Positions 36,170 to 45,354 of a DNA stretch of 51,008 nt are shown in pieces. The translations under genes and the position numbers were made by a program. Under the pieces are notes generated by a model, which was not told the DNA's origin, ran no database searches, and saw only the letters and a program-made list of their open reading frames with translations. Source of the DNA: Glaciecola sp. UBA1851 (GTDB taxonomy: Bacteria; Pseudomonadota; Gammaproteobacteria; Enterobacterales; Alteromonadaceae); NCBI GenBank assembly GCA_002338515.1, contig DDIL01000006.1, positions 1 to 51,008 of the forward strand, given 5' to 3'. Each line of letters begins with the position of its first letter. The first letter of the stretch is position 1.

Positions 36170-36988
36170 ATGAGCACTCAAACAATTAACGAGTTAACCA
36201 CTAAACAAAATATCACTGCTATTAAAGCATTCTCTGATAACTACATTTGGTGCGTGCATAATACCAAATACGCATGTGTTGTTGACCCGGGTGACGCAGC
36301 ACCAGTTTTAGAGTTTTTAACGCATAATCAATTAGACCTACTATACATACTGATAACCCATCATCACTGGGATCATGTGGGTGGTATTACAGAGCTAAAA
36401 TCCGCCTACCCTAACGCGATAATATATGGGCCAATGAATCCAAAAATTGACGCAATAGAATATAGGCTTGTAGAAGGTAATGAAATTCAATTAAAAGAAT
36501 TTGACCTAACGCTGAGTATTTTAGAAACTCCCGGACACACCCTTGATCACATTGTATACAAAAATAGAGAACTTGTTTTTTGCGGTGACACTTTGTTCTC
36601 AGGAGGCTGTGGAAGAATGTTTGAAGGTACACCTGAAGTGTTTTACTCTTCGCTTCAAAAGCTAGCCAACCTGCCTAAAACGACGAAAGTATTCTGTACT
36701 CATGAATACACGCAAGCTAATTTAGCTTTTGGCTTATCTGTTGACCCTAGTAACAAAAAGTTAAATGACTATAATGATTGGGTAGAAGAGCGTAGAAAAA
36801 ACGATCAAATTACGTTGCCATCAAATATTGGCCAAGAAATTGAAATTAATCCGTTTTTACGCTGTCACAGTGAAGCAATTAGACAAACAATATTCGCAAA
36901 CAGTATTAATGGCGAAAATGATAATAGCGTGAGTGTGACAAATATAGCGACTTTCGCTAAGCTACGTAAATTAAAAGATAATTTTTAA
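36170..36988 (+). CDS. gloB: Hydroxyacylglutathione hydrolase (glyoxalase II)
   Basis: Hydrolyses S-lactoylglutathione to lactate and glutathione in methylglyoxal detoxification. It is a metallo-beta-lactamase fold enzyme with THHHWDHVGG at 63-72, ETPGHTLDH, FCGDTLFSGGCGRMFEG and CTHEYTQANLAF as metal- and substrate-binding motifs. At 272 aa it is slightly longer than the E. coli protein (251) through a short N-terminal extension. ATG preceded by GAGGT. mltD follows 62 bp later, as in E. coli. Confidence 0.96.
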   Translation: MSTQTINELTTKQNITAIKAFSDNYIWCVHNTKYACVVDPGDAAPVLEFLTHNQLDLLYILITHHHWDHVGGITELKSAYPNAIIYGPMNPKIDAIEYRLVEGNEIQLKEFDLTLSILETPGHTLDHIVYKNRELVFCGDTLFSGGCGRMFEGTPEVFYSSLQKLANLPKTTKVFCTHEYTQANLAFGLSVDPSNKKLNDYNDWVEERRKNDQITLPSNIGQEIEINPFLRCHSEAIRQTIFANSINGENDNSVSVTNIATFAKLRKLKDNF

Positions 36989-37050
36989 TCCACCGTGTTT
37001 CGAACTAAAAGAAAGCCAAAATTTAACTTGGTTATTTATGATAGGAAAAT

Positions 37051-38748
37051 ATGAAGTTTAATTTATATATTTTGGTATTAAGTACTATGACGTTAGTGTC
37101 TGGTTGCCAAATACTAGAACGCCAACCAAATATTCCCGAAAATACTCAATTAACTGATAATCAACTGAATACTAAGTCATATGAATTAGCATTAGACGCT
37201 TCACAACTTCTTGCACCTTGCCCCGCAGCCTCGGAAGAAGACGAACATATTGAAAATTGTGAAGAGCTTAATGAAGGCGTTGTAAAAGTTATTCACCCTA
37301 CGGAAGTGGTAGACATTCCGCTTGAAGAGCCCGACCCAATCGATCCTAACTCGCTTAATAATTTATGGGAAAAAATTCAATATAAACTGAATTTTGATAT
37401 CCCTGAAAACCAAGCTCGTTTGGATATTCAAAGGAAATGGTACTTACGCCATCCAGCATATATGCAACGCGTTTCAAAGCGCGCTAAGCCCTTTCTATAT
37501 TACATTGTGCAAAGGCTTGAAGAAGAGAACATGCCGTTGGAACTTGCCCTTTTACCTATTGTAGAAAGTGCATTCGATCCCTTTGCATACTCTCATGGCA
37601 GAGCCTCGGGCATGTGGCAATTTATACCGGGTACGGGCAAACGTTTTGGCATGAAACAAACGTGGTGGTATGACGGTAGGCGCGATGTTGTTGCATCAAC
37701 AGATGGCGCAATTGAGTATTTAAAATATTTAAATCGCTATTTTGATGGCGACTGGCTGCACGCCCTTGCTGCTTACAATAGTGGTGAAGGACGCGTGAAA
37801 CGAGCAATTCGTAAAAATCAACGAGCTGGAAAGCCGACTGACTTTTGGTCGTTATCCCTTCCTAAAGAAACCAGAGCTTATGTACCTAAACTGCTGGCAT
37901 TAGCAGATATTCTTAAAAACCATCAAACCTATGACTTTGATTGGCCTGTTATTGCGAACGCCCCTGTATTAGAAATTATTGATGTAGGCTCGCAAATTGA
38001 TTTAGCAGTGGCAGCAAAAATGGCTGGCTTAAGCATTACCGAACTGCAAGCCTTAAATCCTGGTTACAATCGCTGGGCAACCGACCCTGACGGTCCACAT
38101 CGGCTATTATTACCAATAGATAAAGCAGAAACATTTGTATCTAACTTATCTAATACATCAGAAAAAGACAGGCTTAACTGGGTGCGTCATAAAGTGAAAA
38201 GTGGCGAGAGTTTGGGCGTGATAGCCAACAAATACAGCACCAGTGTGAAGGTTATCAAGCAAGTAAATGGCATGCGTAACAATACTATTTACATGAATGA
38301 TTACTTACTCATACCCGTCTCATTAAAAAGTTTAGAGTCGTATAGCTTATCGGCAGACCAACGATTAGTGAAAACACAGTCTATTCAACGCGCTGAACAT
38401 AAAATTATGCATAAAGTTGAATCAGGCGATACCTTATGGGACATAGCGATGGCTCATAAAGTGGGTGTCAGGCAACTTGCCAAATGGAATAAAATGGCAC
38501 CTACAGACCGCTTAAAAATAGGCTCAAACTTGGTAATTTGGACTGACCAAGTACCTGTTCCTAATGCTAATTCTCCAGTAATGCGAAACTTAGTTTATAC
38601 TGTACGTTCTGGTGATTCATTAGCAAGAATTGCTAGTAAGTTTAAAGTAAGAGTGTCTGATTTAACCAAGTGGAATAACCTAAATAAGAATAAGTATTTG
38701 CAGCCTGGTCAAAAAATTAAAATTAAAGTAGACGTAACGCGAACCTAA
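37051..38748 (+). CDS. mltD: Membrane-bound lytic murein transglycosylase D
   Basis: Lipoprotein that cleaves glycan strands of peptidoglycan to 1,6-anhydro products. The signal ends in the lipobox VSGC. The lytic transglycosylase domain (about 140-270) has the catalytic glutamate in PIVESAFDPFAYSHGRASGM and the WQFIPGTGKRFGM motif. Three LysM domains follow at roughly 380-425 (HKVKSGESLGVIANKY), 450-495 (HKVESGDTLWDIAMAH) and 515-560 (YTVRSGDSLARIASKF), which bind glycan. The 565-residue length exceeds that of E. coli MltD (452), mainly through the third LysM and linkers. Ends convergent with cysS. Confidence 0.95.
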   Translation: MKFNLYILVLSTMTLVSGCQILERQPNIPENTQLTDNQLNTKSYELALDASQLLAPCPAASEEDEHIENCEELNEGVVKVIHPTEVVDIPLEEPDPIDPNSLNNLWEKIQYKLNFDIPENQARLDIQRKWYLRHPAYMQRVSKRAKPFLYYIVQRLEEENMPLELALLPIVESAFDPFAYSHGRASGMWQFIPGTGKRFGMKQTWWYDGRRDVVASTDGAIEYLKYLNRYFDGDWLHALAAYNSGEGRVKRAIRKNQRAGKPTDFWSLSLPKETRAYVPKLLALADILKNHQTYDFDWPVIANAPVLEIIDVGSQIDLAVAAKMAGLSITELQALNPGYNRWATDPDGPHRLLLPIDKAETFVSNLSNTSEKDRLNWVRHKVKSGESLGVIANKYSTSVKVIKQVNGMRNNTIYMNDYLLIPVSLKSLESYSLSADQRLVKTQSIQRAEHKIMHKVESGDTLWDIAMAHKVGVRQLAKWNKMAPTDRLKIGSNLVIWTDQVPVPNANSPVMRNLVYTVRSGDSLARIASKFKVRVSDLTKWNNLNKNKYLQPGQKIKIKVDVTRT

Positions 38749-38764
38749 ACGTTCTAGTTACGTC
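38731..38764. terminator. Stem-loop spanning the mltD stop codon, convergent with cysS
   Basis: GACGTAAC and GAAC pair with GTTC and GTTACGTC around a CTAAAC loop, with one internal two-base mismatch. The mltD TAA lies in the loop. Read on the minus strand, the hairpin is followed by a U-rich stretch, so it could stop cysS transcription; on the plus strand no T run follows. Confidence 0.45.
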
Positions 38765-38804
38765 TGATATTCGACTATTTATTAAGCCTTTTACTATTCT
38801 TTAA

Positions 38805-40184
38805 CTAGGCCTTGCGCCAACTAGTGCCTGTTTTACTCTCTTCAAGTATCACGCCAAGTGCATTTAATTCATCTCGCACAGAATCAGCTGTTGCCCAGTC
38901 TTTCTGCTCTCGTGCAGTAACACGTTTAGCAATAAGCGCCTCAACTTGTGAAGTGAAGTCTTGATTTTGCTCACCTTGTAAGAATTCACTTGGAGCTTGC
39001 TCTAATATACCTAGAATGCTCCCTAACTTACGCAGTATACCAGCCAAGTCTTTTGCTTTCTGACTAGTCTTATCAGCCTTATTCAAGTCTTTAACCACAT
39101 CAAACAACACAGATACCGCAATTGGCATATTAAAATCATCATTCATGGCCGCTTCAAACTTACTTAAATAGCCACCTAAAGATATCTCTACATTTAAGTT
39201 AGGCTCAATATCTCGTAAGGACGTGTACAAACGTTCTAAGCTTGCTCTTGCTTGGTCGATATTGTCTTGAGAATAACTAAGCTGGCTCCTGTAATGCGCA
39301 GACATTAAGAAAAATCTCAAAGTTTCAGCATCATGCTTTTCAAGCACGCTTCTTAGAGTAAAAAAGTTGCCTAACGATTTTGACATTTTTTCATTGTCAA
39401 TTTGCACCATGCCTGCATGCATCCAAGTATTAACATACTCGGTATCAAATGCGCAGCATGATTGAGCTACCTCATTCTCATGATGAGGGAAGATTAAATC
39501 AGACCCGCCACCATGAATATCAAAATGCTCACCTAAGTGTTTATGATTCATAGCCGAACATTCAATGTGCCATCCCGGTCGACCTTTACCCCAAGGTGAA
39601 TCCCATGATACTTCGCCTTCTTTCGCCATTTTCCATAAAACGAAATCAAGCGGATCGTGTTTATCACTCGAGGTTTCAACTCGAATACCTGACACAAGTT
39701 GCTCTAAATCTTGTTTACTTAACTTTCCGTAGTCATCGTATGCTTTCACTTTAAATAATACATCGCCCGATTCAGCCTGGTAAGCAAATCCTTTAGATTC
39801 TAGTCGTTTAATCACATCAATTATTTCAGGCATGTGAGTGGTAACCCGAGGTTCAATATCTGGCTCTAGCAAATTCAATGCTTTAAAATCGGCATGCATC
39901 TCTGCAATGGTGCGTTCAGTTAAGTCAAATGGGCTTTCGTTATTTTCTTGTGCACGTTTAATTATTTTGTCGTCAACATCGGTAATATTTCGGACATAAT
40001 TCACATCATAACCAAGATGTCTTAAATACCTGACAACAATATCAAAACTCAAATATGTTCGTGCATGCCCCATGTGACATAGGTCATAAACTGTTATTCC
40101 ACACACATACATGCCCACTTTATTATCAATCAGTGGAACAAACGTTTGTTTTTGTTTAGTAAGGGTATTAAAAATTTGTAGCAT
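38805..40184 (-). CDS. cysS: Cysteine--tRNA ligase
   Basis: Class I synthetase that charges tRNA-Cys. The 459 residues match the E. coli length (461). Motifs: the HIGH equivalent HMGH in CHMGHARTYLSFD, zinc-ligating Cys28 and the ECSAMNHKHLGEHFDIHGGG region with further ligands, and KMSKSLGNFFT. It lies divergent from ppiB and next to lpxH, the same trio as in E. coli. Confidence 0.97.
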   Translation of the reverse strand: MLQIFNTLTKQKQTFVPLIDNKVGMYVCGITVYDLCHMGHARTYLSFDIVVRYLRHLGYDVNYVRNITDVDDKIIKRAQENNESPFDLTERTIAEMHADFKALNLLEPDIEPRVTTHMPEIIDVIKRLESKGFAYQAESGDVLFKVKAYDDYGKLSKQDLEQLVSGIRVETSSDKHDPLDFVLWKMAKEGEVSWDSPWGKGRPGWHIECSAMNHKHLGEHFDIHGGGSDLIFPHHENEVAQSCCAFDTEYVNTWMHAGMVQIDNEKMSKSLGNFFTLRSVLEKHDAETLRFFLMSAHYRSQLSYSQDNIDQARASLERLYTSLRDIEPNLNVEISLGGYLSKFEAAMNDDFNMPIAVSVLFDVVKDLNKADKTSQKAKDLAGILRKLGSILGILEQAPSEFLQGEQNQDFTSQVEALIAKRVTAREQKDWATADSVRDELNALGVILEESKTGTSWRKA

Positions 40185-40307
40185 AAATAATGACTTTGTG
40201 TATGGTTTACTTCAGAATATGGCGCGAATTCTAGCATCTTGTAAGCTAGTTAAGCTACCATTTAACGTATTAAGTTAACTGTAAATTTTAAAATAAAAGG
40301 ATTAAGC

Positions 40308-40805
40308 ATGGTTGTTATAAAAACTAACTTTGGTGACATCACAATAAAGTTATTTGAAAAAGAAGCGCCTAAAACGGTTGAAAATTTCTTATCTTATGTC
40401 GATGAAGGATTTTACGACGGCACTATTTTTCATCGAGTAATCAGTAACTTTATGATCCAAGGTGGTGGATTTGAATCTGGTTTAGCACAAAAGCCAACTA
40501 AAACGCCAATTGAAAACGAAGCAGATAATGGCTTAAGCAATAAAACAGGTACGTTAGCCATGGCTCGAACGAATGATCCACATTCAGCTACCTGCCAGTT
40601 TTTTATTAATGTGAAAGACAACAACTTCCTTGATTTCTCTGCGCCTAATTCACATGGCTTTGGCTATTGTGTATTTGCTGAAGTAGTTGAAGGCATGGAT
40701 GTGGTAGAAAAAATTAAAGCCGTTGATACTGGCAATGCTGGCATGCATCAAGATGTGCCTGTAGAGGATGTCGTGATTGAATCAGCTACTAGAGTTGATG
40801 CTTAG
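40308..40805 (+). CDS. ppiB: Peptidyl-prolyl cis-trans isomerase B (cyclophilin)
   Basis: Cytoplasmic cyclophilin that speeds proline isomerisation during folding. The 165 residues have the signature FHRVISNFMIQGGGF (about 43-57), the ATCQFFINVKDN motif and the FAEVVEGMDVVEKI ending. No signal peptide is present, so it is the PpiB rather than the periplasmic PpiA type. Divergent from cysS and followed by lpxH. Confidence 0.96.
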   Translation: MVVIKTNFGDITIKLFEKEAPKTVENFLSYVDEGFYDGTIFHRVISNFMIQGGGFESGLAQKPTKTPIENEADNGLSNKTGTLAMARTNDPHSATCQFFINVKDNNFLDFSAPNSHGFGYCVFAEVVEGMDVVEKIKAVDTGNAGMHQDVPVEDVVIESATRVDA

Positions 40806-40820
40806 TTAACGACCAAAAAT

Positions 40821-40857
40821 TTAATATGCCATGCTTATATTGTTGCATGGCGTATTA
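40821..40857 (+). terminator. Strong stem-loop between ppiB and lpxH
   Basis: A 13-14-bp stem (TTAATATGCCATGC with GCATGGCGTATTAA, including one T-G wobble) closes a 10-base AT loop, 15 bp after the ppiB stop. No T run follows on the plus strand, so it may act as an mRNA stabiliser or partial terminator between the two genes rather than a full stop. Confidence 0.45.
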
Positions 40858-40896
40858 AAACTAAACTAACCATACCTGAGATTGCCACCCGATATC

Positions 40897-41622
40897 ATGA
40901 GTAAAACCTTATTCATTTCTGATTTACATTTAAGCGCTGAACGTGAGGATATTACTCAGTGTTTTTTGGCTTTCCTTAAAAACGAGACACACAATGCAGA
41001 TGCTTTGTATATATTAGGTGATTTATTTGAAGTATGGCTTGGTGACGATGATGTGACACCATTTAGTGAAATTATTGCGAACAGTATAAAAGAAGTGAGC
41101 CAGAGAATGCCTGTATATTTTATACATGGTAATCGTGATTTTGCTTTAAAAGGTGATTATGCCAAAGCCTGTAATATGACTATATTGCCAGAGCAAGAGG
41201 TTATACTATTATATGGAAAACCAGTATTAATATCCCATGGCGATGAATTATGTACAAGAGATATTGAGTACATGAAATTCAGAAAAAAAGCTCGCGGTTG
41301 GTGGTGGCCTAGGCTGATGCTCGCCATTCCGTTACCATTACGCAAAAAACTCGCGAAAAAAGGACGAGAAACGAGCAAACATAATCAAGCGCAATTAACT
41401 AAAGAAATTATGGATGTAACCCAATCTGAGGTTGAAAGAACCATGCATCATTTTTCAGTTAACCTTTTCATACATGGTCATACACACCGCCCCGCTATTC
41501 ACTCTTTTCAGTCCAACTCTAAACAGCTAAACCGCATTGTATTAGGTGACTGGTATTCTCAAGGTAGTTATTTAGAAGCCACTCCCAACAATTTTGTGTT
41601 GAAAAGTACTCAATTCAAATAA
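40897..41622 (+). CDS. lpxH: UDP-2,3-diacylglucosamine diphosphatase
   Basis: Peripheral membrane phosphoesterase that makes lipid X in lipid A synthesis. Metal-binding motifs of the calcineurin fold are present: ISDLHLS, GDLFEVWLGDDD, GNRDF, ISHGDELCTRD and GHTHRP. The frame extends to a TTG at 40882, but the ATG at 40897 gives a start (MSKTLFISDLHL) aligned with E. coli LpxH (241 aa in both). Cotranscription with ppiB is likely though interrupted by a stem-loop. Confidence 0.95.
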   Translation: MSKTLFISDLHLSAEREDITQCFLAFLKNETHNADALYILGDLFEVWLGDDDVTPFSEIIANSIKEVSQRMPVYFIHGNRDFALKGDYAKACNMTILPEQEVILLYGKPVLISHGDELCTRDIEYMKFRKKARGWWWPRLMLAIPLPLRKKLAKKGRETSKHNQAQLTKEIMDVTQSEVERTMHHFSVNLFIHGHTHRPAIHSFQSNSKQLNRIVLGDWYSQGSYLEATPNNFVLKSTQFK

Positions 41623-42051
41623 TATTTTCGTTGATGATTTTTCTTAACTCTTTGATTCTAAACTAGACAAATTTTCACTCGTTATTTTTGACCTTAATCG
41701 ACTAAGTCAAACCTTTAAAAAGTACTGAAAAGCATTAATTTTTAGAATAAAATATAGGCAATTGAGAATTCGCTGTGCAAAATTTTTGAGCAGTTTTTGC
41801 TGAGTACTTAATTAAATTCAAATTAATATCAACTTTTGTATATTTGGCCGATAACTTATTATACCCAGCAAATTCTGACGTTTTGCATTCAGCAGAATAT
41901 TACGCTTCATTGCGTTATCTCAAATATGGGTAATTCCCATTAGTACCAAAGCAAATTGTGTCCAAAAATTAGCACACAACAAAGCGTTGGATAGATAATT
42001 AATGAAAGTAATAATTGATTAATAGTCAGTTGAAAGGAAGTAGAGTGTAAT
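41623..42051 (+). promoter_or_regulatory. 429-bp intergenic region before the coiled-coil gene
   Basis: AT-rich DNA with no credible gene on either strand. It must hold the lpxH terminator region and the promoter of the next gene. I see no strong hairpin with a T run. A GGAAG ribosome binding site lies about 11 bases before the ATG at 42052. Nothing else can be supported. Confidence 0.3.
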
Positions 42052-43497
42052 ATGAACAAGAAGCTAATTCTTATTGTTATTGGCAATGTTATTGTCCTTG
42101 CGGCATTGTTTTTTGTTTTTGTTGGTCAGGAGCCAACTGAAGACCCATTTGATACAGAATATGTCATGACCATTCTTGATCAAAACACCACTCAAAAAGA
42201 ACGCCTAGATCAAATTACTCTTGACTTAGAAACAGCTCAAGGCGAGCTTGAACGAGTGACTGAACAGCTTGATATCACTCAATTATTAGTGGATAGCACG
42301 GAACAAAAATACCTGGTATGCGAACAACAAAAAAGCGAAATTACTGGCATTGCTCCACCTCCAAGAATTAAGCCCGATATCAATAGAATTGAAACACCAT
42401 CCGCGCCAAATTGTGAAGAAGAATTAGATAAACTGGCAGATACAACCTCAAAATATCTTGAATTAGAAACTCAAAACCGAGATCTTAAAGCAAGTGTTGT
42501 TGCCCTAGAAGAATCTGTAGACAAGCTTCAGAAAACAAGAACAGATTTGTTAGCCGAAATATCAGAACTTGAAAATGCCCCTGCACCTATTGCGGATACG
42601 TCTAATTTAGATAGTCGAATTAGCAATTTAGATAAAAAAATCAAATTGTTGGAACAAGAAAATCGCGATATTAAATTTAAAAACGAGCAATTGTTAGCTG
42701 ACAACAATGAAATTAAATTAGAAAACAATCAGCTTAAGTTAGATAACGCTGATGTAATTGCAAAAAATACTGATTTAACTGCGAAAAATAATCAACTCGC
42801 ATCCGAAAATATTGAATTAACATCAAACAATAACACTATCACTTCTAAGCTTAACGCGCTTGAGCGTGAGACTACTAGTACAGCCTCTGTAAAAGAACAA
42901 CTTGCTCTTAAGAATAGTGATGCTGAATTGCAGGTTGAGCAATTGCAACTTGAAAACAGTAATATGTCTTCTAAGGTTGAGCAATTGTCACAAGAAAAAA
43001 TTAATATTGTTGCCCAAAAAGAACAAGTGGTGTTAGAAAATGCTCGCCTACTAGCGCAAATTGAACAATTAAAAAATACGGCACCTAAGTTTTCACAGCC
43101 AGCAGCCCCTGCTGCGCCTGCTGTTGATGTACAAGCGTTAAAAGAGGCACAACAAGAAGTTGCTCGTTTGCAACAATGGTTACAAACACCTATTGCACTA
43201 GATAAACATTACTTAGGCGCAAGATATTGTGAAAAACCAAGACGAGAAGCCTTTATTTGCGTAAAAGAGTTCTTAATTCGTCCTAACTTTACCAAGACCC
43301 CTGTTAACCCGTTAACAGTAAGAGTGATTGACAGTCAAGGATTTGTGCAAGCCGAAGGTAGATTTGAACCAACTAATAATACCTTGTATCGACTAGCGCT
43401 TTCACGCGGTATAGAAGCACCGGCTGGTAATTATAAAATTGAATACGTTGTTGATAATCAGGTGCTTACTGGTCAGTTAATTGAACTGTATCAGTAA
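42052..43497 (+). CDS. Membrane-anchored coiled-coil protein of unknown function
   Basis: I do not recognise a family for this 481-residue protein. One uncleaved N-terminal transmembrane helix (about 5-23) with basic residues before it predicts the bulk to be periplasmic. Residues about 45-345 are almost entirely coiled coil with heptad-like Asn-, Glu- and Leu-rich repeats (LLADNNEIKLENNQLKLDNA). They are interrupted by a Pro-rich segment near 100-120 with single cysteines. A Pro/Ala linker (QPAAPAAPAVD, about 349-359) leads to a compact C-terminal beta domain (about 385-481) that holds two cysteines 10 residues apart (YCEKPRREAFICV). Such a layout suits a periplasmic tether or scaffold. It stands alone between lpxH and miaE. 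Confidence 0.8.
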   Translation: MNKKLILIVIGNVIVLAALFFVFVGQEPTEDPFDTEYVMTILDQNTTQKERLDQITLDLETAQGELERVTEQLDITQLLVDSTEQKYLVCEQQKSEITGIAPPPRIKPDINRIETPSAPNCEEELDKLADTTSKYLELETQNRDLKASVVALEESVDKLQKTRTDLLAEISELENAPAPIADTSNLDSRISNLDKKIKLLEQENRDIKFKNEQLLADNNEIKLENNQLKLDNADVIAKNTDLTAKNNQLASENIELTSNNNTITSKLNALERETTSTASVKEQLALKNSDAELQVEQLQLENSNMSSKVEQLSQEKINIVAQKEQVVLENARLLAQIEQLKNTAPKFSQPAAPAAPAVDVQALKEAQQEVARLQQWLQTPIALDKHYLGARYCEKPRREAFICVKEFLIRPNFTKTPVNPLTVRVIDSQGFVQAEGRFEPTNNTLYRLALSRGIEAPAGNYKIEYVVDNQVLTGQLIELYQ

Positions 43498-43526
43498 ACC
43501 TAATTACCATTAAAACAAGTTACAAC

Positions 43527-44327
43527 CTATAAACATATACTTGCTTTATTCGTCTGACTTTGCGCTATTAATTTAGCGCTAGGTTTGCCGCTATGAAACT
43601 TAAATTCATTATCTTCTGAATCAATTAACTCTCGCTCTACCTGTCCAAAGAATACGACCTTTTCAGCAATATCTTTTTTACTAATTGATTGAGCCAGTGT
43701 TAAATAGTCTTCAAAATGCCTCGCCTCTGAACGCAACAAGCTAATATAAAATTCACCTAATTTTGTATCAACATGAGGTGCAAGCTTGGCAAAGCGTTCA
43801 CAAGACCTTGCTTCAATATACGCACCACAAATTAATTTATCGATTAATGCGTCAGGTTCATGGGTTTTAACATGCTTTAGCATGCCTTTGGCATACCGAG
43901 CAGGCGTTATACTTCTATAATCAACATTGTAATAGTCCATCATTTCTAATACTTGGTAAAAGTGATGCAATTCTTCTTTTATCAAAAGTACCATTTTATT
44001 AATTAAATCTTGACCATATTCTGTATTAGAGGCAGGGATCATAGCTTTAGTTAACTTGTTTTTACTGGCAAGTTCACGCCAGTCACCTTCACGTTTGTAT
44101 ACAAGTTGCTCAAAGGGTTGCAACCACGCAAGTAATGCATCTCCACTTTCTTTATCTACCGCGTATCTGCGAATTAATAACATGGCAGATTGCGACGCCT
44201 TTAATTCGCAAATTAAATGGTCAATAAGTAGCACATCTAAATTTTCAGGTAATATTGCTTGATGTACCCACTCATTTGGCGTTTCGGTTTGTAAAAAAGC
44301 ATTGATTGGCGCTAATAATTCCTGCAC
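43527..44327 (-). CDS. miaE: tRNA-(ms2io6A)-hydroxylase MiaE
   Basis: Non-haem diiron enzyme that hydroxylates the isopentenyl group of ms2i6A at position 37 of tRNAs reading UNN codons, using O2. The 266-residue protein shows the paired ExxH and E metal ligands of the ferritin-like fold: KEELHHFYQVLEMMDY, EARSCERF and SEARHFEDYL. Convergent with the upstream coiled-coil gene. Presence implies that miaA and miaB act elsewhere in the genome. Confidence 0.95.
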   Translation of the reverse strand: MQELLAPINAFLQTETPNEWVHQAILPENLDVLLIDHLICELKASQSAMLLIRRYAVDKESGDALLAWLQPFEQLVYKREGDWRELASKNKLTKAMIPASNTEYGQDLINKMVLLIKEELHHFYQVLEMMDYYNVDYRSITPARYAKGMLKHVKTHEPDALIDKLICGAYIEARSCERFAKLAPHVDTKLGEFYISLLRSEARHFEDYLTLAQSISKKDIAEKVVFFGQVERELIDSEDNEFKFHSGKPSAKLIAQSQTNKASICL

Positions 44328-44519
44328 TACACATTCCTAGTTCTTTAATTTCGCGCTAGATTATAAGTTGAAATAACCTAAAAGCATAATGTGGTCATTA
44401 AAAATTTCTATTATGTGGTAAATGAATAAAAAAACTGAACTGAAAACATATGTATTCGTCTTACCATGGCTAAGTCACAACTCAGTTATATCTAAGTTAT
44501 TCGTAAATGGTTTTTATAC

Positions 44520-45347
44520 TTGCATACAATTAATATTGAACAAGCGCTGATAGAAGACAATAGGACTTCACATTTCAATAAACCGCAGCCAAAGGGTTGG
44601 TCGGTTCGGTTCGTGTTTGTATCTATTTTTGCCCATGCTGTCGTGATTTTTGTAATTTTTAATAACCTCAATCTTTCAAACCATACACCATTGCCTAATC
44701 CACAAGAGCCCGCAAAAATAAAAAGCTATTTATATATTCCCTTATCTAAAGTTAGCGAGCCAGCAATAGAAGAACCCGTAATAGACAAAAATGGACCAGA
44801 GGTTGAGGTAGAACAAATAACGCCAGATGAAAAAGTTATGCCTATAAAATCAAATGAAGAGTCCAAGGCACAAGTTCATGAGCAGGTTGTAAACAAAGCT
44901 GATGAGGAAGTCACTAGTATTGCAGAGCCCTCAACAGAATTATTAGAAACCAATACATTTGAAACAGAAACGAGTATTTTGAATACACCAATACCAAGTG
45001 CATTAAACAACAGTAAACTGCATACCGATATTTCAAAATATGGTTTACGAGGTACTATCCAACAGCAATTACAAAATGTTGAAATGAAAAGGTATAGTGA
45101 AATGGCTCAGACCGCTAGCCAAGAATTCTCTACCAATATAACTTCGCCTACAATTGATGCTCCCGTTTACACTGAAGAATATCAATATTTAAAAGAGCCT
45201 GGGGTAAGCGAGATAGAATGTGATGGTTCAATTAAATCTAATTTGACTATTATGTCTAGTGTCATGGGTGGGAAAGTGAAATGTAGAGAGAAAAATTTTC
45301 AGATGTATATCAATAAACACTTAAATAAGGAAACTGAGGGTAATTGA
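44520..45347 (+). CDS. Hypothetical protein with one TM helix and long acidic periplasmic region
   Basis: No family recognised. If translation begins at the TTG at 44520, the 275-residue product has about 28 cytoplasmic residues and one transmembrane helix (about 29-48, FVFVSIFAHAVVIFVIF). A Glu/Pro-rich extracytoplasmic stretch (about 75-150) comes next, then a less biased C-terminal half with two cysteines (SEIECDGSIKS, KVKCREKNF) that could form a disulfide. The TM-plus-proline/glutamate layout recalls TonB-like proteins, but no TonB C-terminal domain is visible. No good ribosome binding site precedes the TTG, so the start is uncertain. It ends only 8 bp from the MshQ-like gene, which runs the opposite way. 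Confidence 0.65.
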   Translation: MHTINIEQALIEDNRTSHFNKPQPKGWSVRFVFVSIFAHAVVIFVIFNNLNLSNHTPLPNPQEPAKIKSYLYIPLSKVSEPAIEEPVIDKNGPEVEVEQITPDEKVMPIKSNEESKAQVHEQVVNKADEEVTSIAEPSTELLETNTFETETSILNTPIPSALNNSKLHTDISKYGLRGTIQQQLQNVEMKRYSEMAQTASQEFSTNITSPTIDAPVYTEEYQYLKEPGVSEIECDGSIKSNLTIMSSVMGGKVKCREKNFQMYINKHLNKETEGN

Positions 45348-45354
45348 TGATTAC

